Assembly: GCF_000014565.1 (NCBI RefSeq)
Contig: NC_008268.1
Location: 6,080,501-6,144,500, forward strand
Source of the DNA: Rhodococcus jostii RHA1
GTDB lineage: Bacteria; Actinomycetota; Actinomycetes; Mycobacteriales; Mycobacteriaceae
DNA: 64,000 nucleotides
Reading direction: 5' to 3'
The first letter of the stretch is position 1. Every line of letters starts with the position of its first letter. Below are positions 30,061-38,904 of this stretch, in pieces. The translations under genes were made by a program, and so were the position numbers. The notes under the pieces are model-generated. The model was not told the DNA's origin. It made no database searches and saw nothing but the letters and a program-made list of their open reading frames with translations.

Positions 30061-30738
30061 ATGCCGACAACACCCGACCGATCGTCGTTTCCGGACACCC
30101 GCGCATGGATTCGCGCCCTGCCCGCACTCGGCGGCGAGACACCTCCGCCCGTCGACGCGCTTCCGGATGCGCCGACCACACTGTTTCTCGACTGGATCAC
30201 GCAGGCTGCGGCGGCCGGTGTTCCGGAACCGCACGCGGCTGCGTTGTCGACCGTCGATGCCGACGGCAATCCTGACGCGCGTTTCCTGCTCCTCAAGGAC
30301 GTCACGGAGCAGGGCTTCTGGTTCTCGGGTGACACTCGCTCACCGAAGGGTCGTGAACTTGCTACGAATGCCGTTGCGGCACTGTCGTTCTACTGGCGCG
30401 AACAGGGTCGGCAGGTGCGGGTGCGCGGTTCCGTCGTCGAGGGCGATCCGGCACTGTCCGCCCGCGACTTCCGCGAACGGTCGGTCACCGCGCGGGCCGT
30501 GGCAGCCGCCAGTCGTCAGAGCGAGGTCCTGGACGATCCCGCCGACTACGAACGGGCCGTCGCGGCGGCGGTGGCCCGCATCGAGGCCGACCCCGACTTC
30601 GTGTCGGGCACCTGGCGGGCATGGTGCATCGTCCCCGACAGTGTCGAGTTCTGGCAGGCGGACGCCGGGCGCAGGCACGTGCGCCAGCTCTACCGCCGCG
30701 AGTCCGGCCGGTGGATCCGCGAGGTGCTGTGGCCCTGA
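30061..30738 (+). CDS. Pyridoxamine 5'-phosphate oxidase family protein
   Basis: 225 residues with the PNPOx split-barrel FMN domain (HAAALSTVDADGNPDARFLL, then GFWFSGDTRSPKGRELATN and AALSFYWREQGRQVRVRG) and the PdxH-type C-terminal dimerisation tail (FWQADAGRRHVRQLYRRESG). It could make pyridoxal phosphate or be a PhzG-like flavin oxidase; several PdxH substrate-binding residues cannot be checked without alignment. 27 bases after the VOC gene. Confidence 0.85.
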   Translation: MPTTPDRSSFPDTRAWIRALPALGGETPPPVDALPDAPTTLFLDWITQAAAAGVPEPHAAALSTVDADGNPDARFLLLKDVTEQGFWFSGDTRSPKGRELATNAVAALSFYWREQGRQVRVRGSVVEGDPALSARDFRERSVTARAVAAASRQSEVLDDPADYERAVAAAVARIEADPDFVSGTWRAWCIVPDSVEFWQADAGRRHVRQLYRRESGRWIREVLWP

Positions 30739-30756
30739 CCGCGCCCGGCGGCGGGG

Positions 30757-31263
30757 TCAGCGTGCGGTCGCGGACGGCGAGCGCAGGTCGACGACGATCG
30801 ACTGGCCGTTCAGCTTCGCGTGGATCTCGGGGCGCTCGAACCCGGCCGCGACGAGGTACTCGCCGAGCAGCGCCAGCAGTTCGTCGGCGTCCACCGTGGG
30901 ATCGGCGGAGTGACTGCTCGCCGAAGCCTGGTGCTCCTCGAGCAGTTCGGTGTGTGCAAGACGGCCCGCGACTCGCACGGCTGCCACTCCCATCGCGTTG
31001 CGTCGCATGACGGTGCGTCCACGAGGTGCGGGCGACGCCGTCGTGTCGGAGGCCTCGGCCGGCTGCTCGGTGCTGTGCGAACCCGAGCTGCGCGTCGGCA
31101 GCGGGAAGGTGAACTTCTCGGCGGAGCTGGCCGTGGACTTGCCGTTGCCATTGCTGCCGGTCAGCCCGCCCGTGCTCGGTTCGGCGAAGGGGGACTCCGA
31201 CGCCGAACCCGTGCCGGCGGAGCCGTTGCTGCCCGATCCGTTGGTGGAAATGCCGTTCTCCAT
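30757..31263 (-). CDS. Hypothetical protein with disordered N-terminus
   Basis: 168 residues. The first 70 or so are low-complexity Ser/Gly/Asn/Thr (NGSGSNGSAGTGSASESP), likely disordered. The C-terminal half (VMRRNAMGVAAVRVAGRLAH through IHAKLNGQSIVVDLRSP) appears folded. No signal peptide or membrane segment. Not recognised as a family. Convergent with the PNPOx-like gene. Confidence 0.6.
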   Translation of the reverse strand: MENGISTNGSGSNGSAGTGSASESPFAEPSTGGLTGSNGNGKSTASSAEKFTFPLPTRSSGSHSTEQPAEASDTTASPAPRGRTVMRRNAMGVAAVRVAGRLAHTELLEEHQASASSHSADPTVDADELLALLGEYLVAAGFERPEIHAKLNGQSIVVDLRSPSATAR

Positions 31264-31373
31264 CGTGTCGCTTCCTGCTCGTGGCCAAACGGGTACCGCG
31301 CAAAGCCCGTCAGTGTGCTCGATTCGACCTGAAAGCTACCAGGAGGGTCCGGCGGGCCGCACACCTCTACGGC

Positions 31374-31804
31374 TCACCGGACCCCCTCGGCCCTCAATTC
31401 CCGGGCCCAGGCGGACGCGTGCTTCGTGAGCACGCCGGCGATCCGCTCCAGCTCACCCGGGTACGACGCGACCTCGGCGGGCATGGACACGCTGAGGGTG
31501 TCGGTGGCGGGGATCCGGTAGGGCACGACGGTCGCGATACACACCACGCCGACCGTCCCCTGTTCCCGTTCCAGGCCCACCCGCGGTTGCGCACCTCGCC
31601 CAGTTCGGTGACGAGTCGTCGATGTCGGGGGATCGCCCCGGTGATGTGGTGCGCCGGGTCCGCCGCAGCCTGCCCACCGTGACACCGCAGATGGAGGTGA
31701 CTCCGAAACAGCATGTTCCTGCACCACGAGCGTCGGTGTGGGACACGGTCAAACCCGCACCACCGCACGGTGATACAGGTAGCCGTGACACACATCCATC
31801 TCAA
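31374..31804 (-). pseudogene. Decayed IclR-family regulator fragment
   Basis: Minus-strand pieces in different frames resemble the C-terminal effector domain of IclR regulators: AIPRHRRLVTELGEVRNRGW in one frame and, after a shift, TVGVVCIATVVPYRIPATDT followed by LSVSMPAEV and ELERIAGVLTKHASAWAREL in the frame ending at 31374. The N-terminal winged helix is absent. Frame changes and missing halves point to a relic. Weak alternative: unrelated noncoding sequence with chance similarity. Confidence 0.5.
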
Positions 31805-31864
31805 CTATCCGTTGCGCCAGTGGCGGAGAGTGTGAGATCTATGTAGACGCTGTAGTAGAAGACG

Positions 31865-33568
31865 CTAGTCGGCGGCGGCCACGAGCGGCTCGAGCGTGAG
31901 GTCGGGCAGCTCCTTCTGGATGTACTGCAGGCGCCACTTGTCGCTGACCAGAGCGAGCATCACCCCGTCCGAGCGGGTGAACACCTCGACGCCGCGCTGA
32001 CGGTTCAGCTCGTCGGCCGACTCGGCGTCGGTGCGCCGCGCCAACGCGTAGCCCAGGGGTTCCATCCGGGCCTCGACGTTGAACTCGGCCTTCATCCGCG
32101 CCGCGACCACCTCGAACTGCATCGGGCCGACGGCCGCCATGACCGGGGAGGCGTCGCCACGCAGGTCGTTGCGGAGGATCTGCACGACACCCTCGGAATC
32201 GAGCTGATCCACGGCCCGCCGGAACTGCTTGTACTTGCCCGCGCTCTCGGCCCGCAGGATGGAGAAGTGCTCCGGCGCGAACGACGGGATCGGCGGGAAC
32301 TCCACCTTCTTCTCGAAGAACAGGGTGTGGCCGGGGGCGAGCGCGGTGGCGTTGACCAGTCCGACCACGTCGCCGGGGTACGCCGATTCCACGGTCGAAC
32401 GCTCGCGACCGAACACGGTCTGCGCGTACTTCGTCGTGAACGGTTTGCCGGTCTGGGCGTGGGTGACCACCATGCCGCGCTCGAACACGCCCGACACGAT
32501 GCGCATGAACGCCAGCCGGTCGCGGTGCGCGGTGTCCATGCCTGCCTGGACCTTGAAGACGACCGCGCTGAACGGGTCGGTGACCTCGCGAGGGGCGCCG
32601 GCGACGTCCTCCCGGGCGCGCGGCGGCGGCGCCAGCTCGACCAGCGTGTCGAGGATCTGGCGGACACCAAAGTTGAGCATCGCCGACGCGAAGATCACCG
32701 GCGACGTCTGGCCGCCGAGGAACAGCTCCTGGTCGTGGTCCTGACCGGTGGCCGACAGCAGCTCGCTCTCCTCCGCGGCGGTCTCCCATTCGGAGCCCTC
32801 CTTCGCGAGAGCGGCGTCGGCATCCATGACCTCTTCGGGGGCGATCTTCGCGCCACCCGCGGTACGCGTGAACCGGATGTACTCCCGCGGGGCACCGTCC
32901 TCGCCGCGCCGCAGCAGGCCCCGGAAGTCGCCGGCGATCCCGACGGGCCAGTACAGGGGAGTGGGGGTGAGACCGATGCGTTCCTGGATCTCGTCGAGAA
33001 GCTCGAGCGGCGTCTGGCCCGGCCGGTCCCACTTGTTGATGACCGTGATCACCGGGATTCCGCGGTGACGGCACACCTGGAACAGCTTCAGCGTCTGCGG
33101 TTCGAGACCCTTCGCGGCGTCGATCAGCATGACGGCGGCGTCCACCGCCGTCAGGACGCGGTACGTGTCCTCCGAGAAGTCGGAGTGACCGGGAGTGTCC
33201 ACCAGGTTGATCACGTTGTCGACCGGCTCGTCCGCCGACGCCTCGGTGGAGCGGTAGTTGAACTGCAGGGCAGTGGAGCTGACCGAGATGCCGCGGGCCT
33301 TCTCCATCTCCATCCAGTCGGACACCGTCGACTTGCGGCCCGCCTTGCCGTGGACCGCGCCCGCTTCGGAGATGACCTTCGCGTGGAGCGCGAGAGCCTC
33401 CGTCAGCGTCGACTTACCGGCGTCGGGATGCGAGATCACGGCGAACGTGCGGCGGCGCGACGCCTCCGCCCGGACACCCTTCTCGGATTTCCCCTCCGGT
33501 GAGCCGGATGTGGCGACAGGCGCCGCCTCGGCTGGAATGGTGTCGGCCGAGTCGGACGGGGTAGTCAA
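31865..33568 (-). CDS. prfC: Peptide chain release factor 3
   Basis: 567 residues from TTG 33568. Translational GTPase that recycles RF1/RF2 from the ribosome. G1 SHPDAGKSTLTEAL, switch I KARGISVSSTALQFNYR, G3 DTPGHSDFSEDTYR and G4 NKWDRPG are all present, followed by the RF3-specific domains (FERGMVVTHAQTGKPF, GPMQFEVVAARMKAEFNVEA). The start is chosen because GAGAGG lies seven bases upstream of TTG and an unconserved leader would otherwise be added; about 35 residues still precede the G domain. No close neighbours on its strand; the gene is divergent from the pks16-like gene. Confidence 0.95.
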   Translation of the reverse strand: MTTPSDSADTIPAEAAPVATSGSPEGKSEKGVRAEASRRRTFAVISHPDAGKSTLTEALALHAKVISEAGAVHGKAGRKSTVSDWMEMEKARGISVSSTALQFNYRSTEASADEPVDNVINLVDTPGHSDFSEDTYRVLTAVDAAVMLIDAAKGLEPQTLKLFQVCRHRGIPVITVINKWDRPGQTPLELLDEIQERIGLTPTPLYWPVGIAGDFRGLLRRGEDGAPREYIRFTRTAGGAKIAPEEVMDADAALAKEGSEWETAAEESELLSATGQDHDQELFLGGQTSPVIFASAMLNFGVRQILDTLVELAPPPRAREDVAGAPREVTDPFSAVVFKVQAGMDTAHRDRLAFMRIVSGVFERGMVVTHAQTGKPFTTKYAQTVFGRERSTVESAYPGDVVGLVNATALAPGHTLFFEKKVEFPPIPSFAPEHFSILRAESAGKYKQFRRAVDQLDSEGVVQILRNDLRGDASPVMAAVGPMQFEVVAARMKAEFNVEARMEPLGYALARRTDAESADELNRQRGVEVFTRSDGVMLALVSDKWRLQYIQKELPDLTLEPLVAAAD

Positions 33569-33780
33569 CGAAGAACCTCTCGGGGGACGGGGTGCGTGCA
33601 GGAAGACCGTGTGGCCGCATACCAGGTTACTCGGGTACCGAACACGAACTCGCAGCACAGTCACATCCAGGGAGGAGTAACGATCGGAGGCCGGTGAGGG
33701 ATTTATATGGGTGAGTCGTCGGGGCGCTCCGGAGTTCACCGTTTCTGCGTTCGGACACCCGTATGTGCAGGAGGAAGACT

Positions 33781-35412
33781 GTGAGCAAGTTCACCGACGA
33801 GATGTACGCGACCGCGGCGAGCAGCACCCGTGGCCTCAACACGGGTGAGCCCGACGCGCCGCTGCGGCAGCCGTGGGGCGAGATCCACAAGGCCGCGCGC
33901 CGCATGGCGGGTGCGCTCGCCGAGGCAGGTATCGGTCACGGCGACGCCATCGGCATCCTCGCCGGTCAGCCCGTCGACATCGCACCCTCCTGCCAGGGCA
34001 CCTGGATGCGCGGGGCGTCCGTCACCATGCTGCATCAGCCGACGCCGCGCACCGACCTGGCCGTGTGGGCCAAGGACACCGAGACCGTCATCAACATGAT
34101 TCAGGCGAAAGCCGTCATCCTCGGTGCGCCGTTCGACGCCGCCAAGCCGCTGCTGGAGGAGCGTGGCATCACCGTGGTGACGGTGGCCGAGCTGAACGAG
34201 GGCACGGAGACCGACCCGGTCGAGACGTTCGAGAGCGACATCGCACTGCAGCAGCTCACGTCCGGTTCCACCGGTTCGCCCAAGGCCGTGCAGGTCACGC
34301 ACGAGAACTTCTACACCAACGCCTACGCCATGATCGACCGGATCAAGTTCTCCATCGAGGACGACGTGATGATCAGCTGGCTGCCCCTGTTCCACGACAT
34401 GGGGATGGTCGGGTTCCTCAGCGTTCCGATGCAGGTCGGCGCGGAGGTCGTGAGCATCACCCCGATGGACTTCCTCCGCACGCCGCTGCTGTGGGCGGAG
34501 CTGATGGGCAAGTACAAGGGCACGGTGACCGCCGCCCCCAATTTCGCGTACTCGTTGCTCGCCCGCCGCCTCAAGCAGGCGGAGGACGGCGCCGTCGACC
34601 TCAGCACCGTCCGGTACATGTGGAACGGTGCCGAGCCCGTCGACCCCGAGACGATGAACAAGCTCGCCGAGGCGGGCGCCCGCTTCGGCCTGAACCCGTC
34701 GGCACTCGCACCCGTCTACGGCATGGCCGAGACCACCCTCGCCGTCTCCATTCCGGATCCGGATCAGGGCCAGGTCCTCGACCTCGTCGACCCGGATCTC
34801 CTCGAGGCGATGCAGCGTGCCGTCCCGTCGAGCAAGCCGAACGCGCGTGCCCTCGCCACCCTCGGAAAGATGGTGCCGAACCTCGAGGGTCGCGTCGTCG
34901 ACAGCGAGGGTGAGCTGCTCCCGACCCGCGGCGTCGGCATCATCGAGGTCCGCGGCAAGGCGGTCACACCCGGTTACATCACGGTCGACGGGCACAAGCC
35001 CGCGCAGGACGCGGACGGCTGGCTGAACACCGGCGACGTCGGCTACTTCACCGAAGAGGGCCTCGTCGTCGTGTGCGGTCGCGTCAAGGACGTCATCATC
35101 ATGGGCGGCCGCAACATCTACCCGACCGATATCGAGCGGGCCGCGGGCACCGTCGCCGGCGTGCGTCCCGGCAACGCGGTGGCCGTGCGCCTCGACGCGG
35201 GGCAGAAGCGGGAAAGTTTCGCCGTCGCGGTGGAGACCAACGACTACCAGGACCCCGAAGTGGTCAAGCGCATCGAGCACGAGGTAGTGCACGCCGTGTT
35301 CTCCGAGGTCGGTGTGCGGCCCCGCACCGTCGCCGTCCTCGGCCCCGGCAGCATTCCCAAGACGTCGTCGGGCAAACTCCGCCGCGCCACGTCGGCGAAT
35401 CTGGTCAGCTAG
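33781..35412 (+). CDS. Fatty-acyl-AMP ligase/acyl-CoA synthetase (Pks16-like)
   Basis: 543 residues, nearly the length of M. tuberculosis Pks16 (Rv1013), which has the same place before pth. Despite that name the protein is an ANL-superfamily adenylating enzyme: [13 protein letters not shown] (ATP/AMP loop, about residue 160), [27 protein letters not shown] and the hinge [20 protein letters not shown]. The final Lys in [12 protein letters not shown] is present. FAAL versus CoA ligase cannot be settled by eye. GTG 33781 follows AGGAGGAAGACT. The stop codon abuts a long palindrome shared with pth. Confidence 0.9.
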   Translation: MSKFTDEMYATAASSTRGLNTGEPDAPLRQPWGEIHKAARRMAGALAEAGIGHGDAIGILAGQPVDIAPSCQGTWMRGASVTMLHQPTPRTDLAVWAKDTETVINMIQAKAVILGAPFDAAKPLLEERGITVVTVAELNEGTETDPVETFESDIALQQLTSGSTGSPKAVQVTHENFYTNAYAMIDRIKFSIEDDVMISWLPLFHDMGMVGFLSVPMQVGAEVVSITPMDFLRTPLLWAELMGKYKGTVTAAPNFAYSLLARRLKQAEDGAVDLSTVRYMWNGAEPVDPETMNKLAEAGARFGLNPSALAPVYGMAETTLAVSIPDPDQGQVLDLVDPDLLEAMQRAVPSSKPNARALATLGKMVPNLEGRVVDSEGELLPTRGVGIIEVRGKAVTPGYITVDGHKPAQDADGWLNTGDVGYFTEEGLVVVCGRVKDVIIMGGRNIYPTDIERAAGTVAGVRPGNAVAVRLDAGQKRESFAVAVETNDYQDPEVVKRIEHEVVHAVFSEVGVRPRTVAVLGPGSIPKTSSGKLRRATSANLVS

Positions 35413-35480
35413 GCGCTTCGCGCCCGTGCGTGGTTGGAGAGTCCAGAGACTCGTTAACCACTCACGGGCGCGAAGCGCCT
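35411..35480. repeat. Long palindrome between pks16-like gene and pth (GTGAGT family, copy 4)
   Basis: 33-base arms 35411-35443 and 35448-35480 with a 4-base loop and a few mismatches. The inner part (CCCGTGCGTGGTT and its partner AACCACTCACGGG) is almost the same as the palindrome at 8946-8991. The stop codons of both convergent genes fall at its outer ends, so it probably terminates both. Confidence 0.85.
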
Positions 35481-36051
35481 AATGCAGGCGGTTCTGCGCG
35501 GCCTCGAGCCCGACGCGCAGGACCAGTTCGACGGCGTCGGCCGACTCTTCGCAGACCAGGTCGAGTTCCTTGCGTTCCACCGAGGAGAATGGCTTCAGCA
35601 CGTACGACGCCGGATCCATCCGTCCGGGGGGACGGCCGATCCCGACGCGGGTGCGCAGATAGTCCTTGGTGCCGAGCGCGCTCGAGATGGACCGCAGTCC
35701 GTTGTGTCCGCCCTCGCCGCCGCCCTGCTTGAGGCGAATGGTCCCGAAGTCGAGGTCGAGTTCGTCGTGGATGACCACGATGTTGCCCGGATCGACGGAG
35801 AAGAACCGGGCCAGGCCGGCAACGGCGGAACCGGACAGGTTCATGAACGACCGGGGCTTGGCGAGGATCGTCGGACGGCCCTCGAATCGGCCCTGGACGA
35901 TCTCGGCGCCGCTCTTCTTGTGCGCGCTGAACTTGCCACCCATGCGAGCGGACAGCACGCCGGCCACCATGAAGCCGACGTTGTGCCGGGTCTTCTCGTA
36001 CTGCGGTCCTGGGTTGCCCAGGCCCACCACCAGAGCGGTGTCTTCACTCAC
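35479..36051 (-). CDS. pth: Peptidyl-tRNA hydrolase
   Basis: 190 residues from GTG 36051. Releases tRNA from peptidyl-tRNA that has dropped off the ribosome. Conserved motifs: [20 protein letters not shown] with catalytic His, [20 protein letters not shown] and [12 protein letters not shown]. Orthologue of Rv1014c; downstream of rplY on the same strand as in mycobacteria, but with a terminator-like hairpin in the 108-base gap. AAGGACC precedes the start. Confidence 0.97.
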   Translation of the reverse strand: MSEDTALVVGLGNPGPQYEKTRHNVGFMVAGVLSARMGGKFSAHKKSGAEIVQGRFEGRPTILAKPRSFMNLSGSAVAGLARFFSVDPGNIVVIHDELDLDFGTIRLKQGGGEGGHNGLRSISSALGTKDYLRTRVGIGRPPGRMDPASYVLKPFSSVERKELDLVCEESADAVELVLRVGLEAAQNRLH

Positions 36052-36094
36052 CGACAGGGTCCTTCCATGCGTGAGGGGGTCGTGTCAGACGACA

Positions 36095-36134
36095 GCGGCG
36101 CGTCACCCCGGGACAATCCGGGACGACGCGCCGC
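36095..36134 (-). terminator. Hairpin between rplY and pth
   Basis: GCGGCGCGTC (36095-36104) pairs with GACGCGCCGC (36125-36134), and a nested CCCGG/CCGGG hairpin sits in the loop. It lies 26 bases after the rplY stop and may cut read-through into pth. Confidence 0.65.
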
Positions 36135-36159
36135 CGACATCAGTGCGGTTGCGAGAGGA

Positions 36160-36783
36160 TCAGCTCTCGGCGCCCTCTTCGGCCGGAGCCTCGGCCTCGG
36201 CCGCGGCCTCGCCGGTCTCCTCTTCGAGGTCGGCAGCGGTCGGGGCTGCGACGACGTTGACGATGAGCAGTTCCTCGTCGGCCTGCAGGGTGGAACCCTT
36301 GGGCAGCTCGAGCTGGTTGGCCAGGATCTGGGTGCCGACCTCGAGGCCCTCGACCGAGACCTCGATCTGCTCGGGGATGTGCAGCGCGTCGGCCTCGAGG
36401 GAGATGGTGGCGGCGTCCTGCGCGACCAGGGTGCCGGCAGCGGCCTCACCGGTGACGACGACGGGAACGTCGACGGTGACCTTCTCGCCCTTCTTGATGA
36501 CGAGGAGGTCGGCGTGCTCGATGTAGTTGCGGATCGGGTGAACCACGACCGACTTGGTGAGCGCGACCTGCTCCTTGCCCTCGATGTCGAGGGTCAGGAT
36601 GGCGTTGGTGCCGTGCGCGCGCAGGATGGCGGCGAAGTCGCGGGAGGGGACGTTCAGGTGGCGGGGGTCCTCACCGTGGCCGTACAGGACTGCGGGGACC
36701 TGGCCGTCGCGGCGCGCGCGGCGGGCGGCGCCCTTGCCGAACTCGGTGCGCACGGCGGCTACGAGGCGATTTTCGTCAGACAT
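36160..36783 (-). CDS. rplY: 50S ribosomal protein L25 (Ctc form)
   Basis: 207 residues. L25/Ctc type with the N-terminal 5S rRNA-binding domain ([20 protein letters not shown], then [19 protein letters not shown]) and the TL5/Ctc C-terminal domain ([20 protein letters not shown]). The last 30 residues are Glu/Ala-rich and probably disordered. ATG 36783 follows AGGAGCC. Orthologue of Rv1015c. Upstream synteny with prs and glmU ends here: the neighbour on the left side of the gap is an unrelated monooxygenase. Confidence 0.96.
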   Translation of the reverse strand: MSDENRLVAAVRTEFGKGAARRARRDGQVPAVLYGHGEDPRHLNVPSRDFAAILRAHGTNAILTLDIEGKEQVALTKSVVVHPIRNYIEHADLLVIKKGEKVTVDVPVVVTGEAAAGTLVAQDAATISLEADALHIPEQIEVSVEGLEVGTQILANQLELPKGSTLQADEELLIVNVVAAPTAADLEEETGEAAAEAEAPAEEGAES

Positions 36784-37116
36784 GGTGAAACGGCTCCTAC
36801 AACTCACGGTGGTAACTGGCGGGCGGTTCGAGTCGACGAGGGACGAACACGCGACGGCCAGGAGCGAAACGCTCGAGCAGAGCCGTCGCCGCGTCGATCA
36901 CGGTGAGCCAGCCAATTGGAACTTCTGGTTCACCCTCGCCGAGACAACTTATGGAACTCTACCGGATGGCCCGCTGACCTGCTAATCGGGTGTCCTCGGG
37001 AGGCTGCGCGGCGCCGAGGTGAGGTCGGTGCAATCCGATGCAACCCTGCCGCACCGTCCTTGTGACCCGTATCACAGAGGTATCGAACTTCTCGATTGCC
37101 GACGACGGAGGACACC
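36784..37116. promoter_or_regulatory. Divergent promoter region of rplY and the monooxygenase gene
   Basis: 333 bases without a convincing gene. The right side carries a perfect CRP-type site (listed separately). No tRNA or riboswitch was recognised. Confidence 0.5.
37061..37076 (+). promoter_or_regulatory. Perfect CRP/GlxR-type site
   Basis: TGTGACCCGTATCACA fits TGTGA-N6-TCACA without mismatch. It ends 40 bases upstream of the start codon of the FAD monooxygenase gene, so a cAMP receptor protein could act at that promoter. Confidence 0.65.
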
Positions 37117-38904
37117 ATGACCGCCACACTCGACGCACCCGTCGACACCAACATCCCGCAGCCGGGTGACATCGCCCGGCGCTGGCTGGCCGGATTCGGT
37201 GCCACCCTCGAACGAGGCGACGCGCGCGGGGCCGCCCAGCACTTCCTGGTCGATGGTTGGTGGCGCGACCTGCTGTCGTTCACCTGGGATCTGCACACCA
37301 CACACGGTCGCGCGGACATCGAGTCGCGCCTCGCGGATTCGGTTCCGGTGCACGAGCCGCGCCACCTCGTCCTGTCACCCGCGCACCCCGCCGAGGCGGT
37401 GGCTGATCCGGAGGGCGACTGGATACAGGCCTTCTTCACATTCGAGACGACCCTGGCCCGCAGCCGCGGTTTCGTTCGGCTGAGGCGCGACGACGACGGA
37501 GAGTGGCGCGCCTGGACGTTGATCAGCGCGATGGAGGAGATCAAGGGCCACGAGGAGAAGAAGGGGCATCGGCGGGTTCAGGGCACGAATCACGGCGCCC
37601 ACCGCGGCAAGATCAACTGGCTCGACCGGCGAACCGCCAAGGGCGAGTTCGAGACCGAGCAGCCGGCCGTCGTGATCGTCGGCGCCGGCCAGGGTGGTCT
37701 CGCCCTCGCCGCCCGTCTGGGGCAGCTCGGAGTCGACACCCTGCTGGTGGAGCGAAACGACCGGATCGGTGACAGCTGGCGAAAGCGCTACCACTCGCTG
37801 GTCCTGCACGACCCGGTCTGGTACGACCACCTGCCGTACCTGAACTTCCCCGACCACTGGCCGGTGTTCACGCCCAAGGACAAGCTCGCGAACTGGTTCG
37901 AGTTCTACGCCGACGCAATGGAACTCAACGTGTGGACGGGAACCGAGTTCACCGGCGGCAGCTATGACGACGCCACCGGCGAATGGACCGTGACCGTCGC
38001 CCGCGACGACGGCTCCACCCGCACGCTGCACCCCCGGCACGTCGTCCTCGCCACGGGAATGAGTGGGGTGCCGAACATTCCGCGGATCGCTGGTGCCGAC
38101 ACGTTCGAGGGAACCATCGAGCATTCGAGCTGGTTCGTCGGCGGCCGGGAGATGCAGGGCAAGAAGGCCCTCGTCGTCGGCTGCTGCAACTCGGGCCACG
38201 ACATCGCCCAGGAACTCAACGAGCAGGGTGCGGACGTGACCATCCTGCAGCGCTCGTCCACGTATGTGATGAGCAGCAAGCACGGCATCCCCGGACTGTT
38301 CGGCGGCGTGTACGAGGAGGGCGGGCCCGCGGTGCAGGACGCCGACCTGATCTTCGCGTCGCTGCCGTACCCGTTGCTCGCGGGAATTCACGCCGGGGCG
38401 ACGGAGGCCATCGCCGAGAAGGACGCGGAGATGCTCGACGGTCTGCGGAAGGCCGGATTCAAGGTCGATTTCGGCGAGGACGGCAGTGGCCTGTTCATGA
38501 AGTACCTGCGACGCGGCGGCGGCTACTACATCGACGTCGGCGCATCCGAGCTGATCGCGAGCGGCGAGGTGTCGGTGAAGCAGGGAACCGAGATCGATCA
38601 CTTCACCCCGGACGGGGTCGTGTTCGCCGACGGCACCGAGATGCCGGTGGACGTGGTGGTTCTCGCGACCGGATACAAGAACATGCGTGAGAGCGCCCGC
38701 AAGTTCCTCGGCGACGCGGTCGCGGACCGCTGCCAGGACGTCTGGGGCCTCGACGCCGAGGGCGAGCTGCGCACGGTGTGGCGCCGGTCCGGTCATCCGG
38801 GTTTCTGGTTCATGGCAGGCAACCTGCATCAGTCCCGGCATTACTCGAAGTATCTGGCCTTCCAGATCAAGGCCCAGGAGGAAGGGTTGCAGCCGATCCG
38901 ATGA
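37117..38904 (+). CDS. SnoaL-flavin monooxygenase fusion (FMO/BVMO type)
   Basis: 595 residues. Residues about 15-140 have an NTF2/SnoaL-like fold (ARRWLAGFGATLERGDARGA; DGEWRAWTLISAMEEIKGHE). The rest is a class B flavoprotein monooxygenase: FAD site VVIVGAGQGGLALAARLG (about residue 185), fingerprint FEGTIEHSSW (FxGxxxHxxxW), NADPH site VVGCCNSGHDIAQ, and ATGYKNMRESA. Probable NADPH-dependent oxygenation of an organic substrate, unknown. ATG 37117 follows CGGAGGACACC. It overlaps the next gene by four bases (ATGA) and has a CRP-type site in its promoter. Confidence 0.9.
   Translation: MTATLDAPVDTNIPQPGDIARRWLAGFGATLERGDARGAAQHFLVDGWWRDLLSFTWDLHTTHGRADIESRLADSVPVHEPRHLVLSPAHPAEAVADPEGDWIQAFFTFETTLARSRGFVRLRRDDDGEWRAWTLISAMEEIKGHEEKKGHRRVQGTNHGAHRGKINWLDRRTAKGEFETEQPAVVIVGAGQGGLALAARLGQLGVDTLLVERNDRIGDSWRKRYHSLVLHDPVWYDHLPYLNFPDHWPVFTPKDKLANWFEFYADAMELNVWTGTEFTGGSYDDATGEWTVTVARDDGSTRTLHPRHVVLATGMSGVPNIPRIAGADTFEGTIEHSSWFVGGREMQGKKALVVGCCNSGHDIAQELNEQGADVTILQRSSTYVMSSKHGIPGLFGGVYEEGGPAVQDADLIFASLPYPLLAGIHAGATEAIAEKDAEMLDGLRKAGFKVDFGEDGSGLFMKYLRRGGGYYIDVGASELIASGEVSVKQGTEIDHFTPDGVVFADGTEMPVDVVVLATGYKNMRESARKFLGDAVADRCQDVWGLDAEGELRTVWRRSGHPGFWFMAGNLHQSRHYSKYLAFQIKAQEEGLQPIR

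Noticed and set aside
36804..36826. TAACTGGCGGGCGGTT, which resembles half of the module operator
   Set aside because: Only the left half matches; the right half departs from CCAGT and the gene context (rplY) does not fit.
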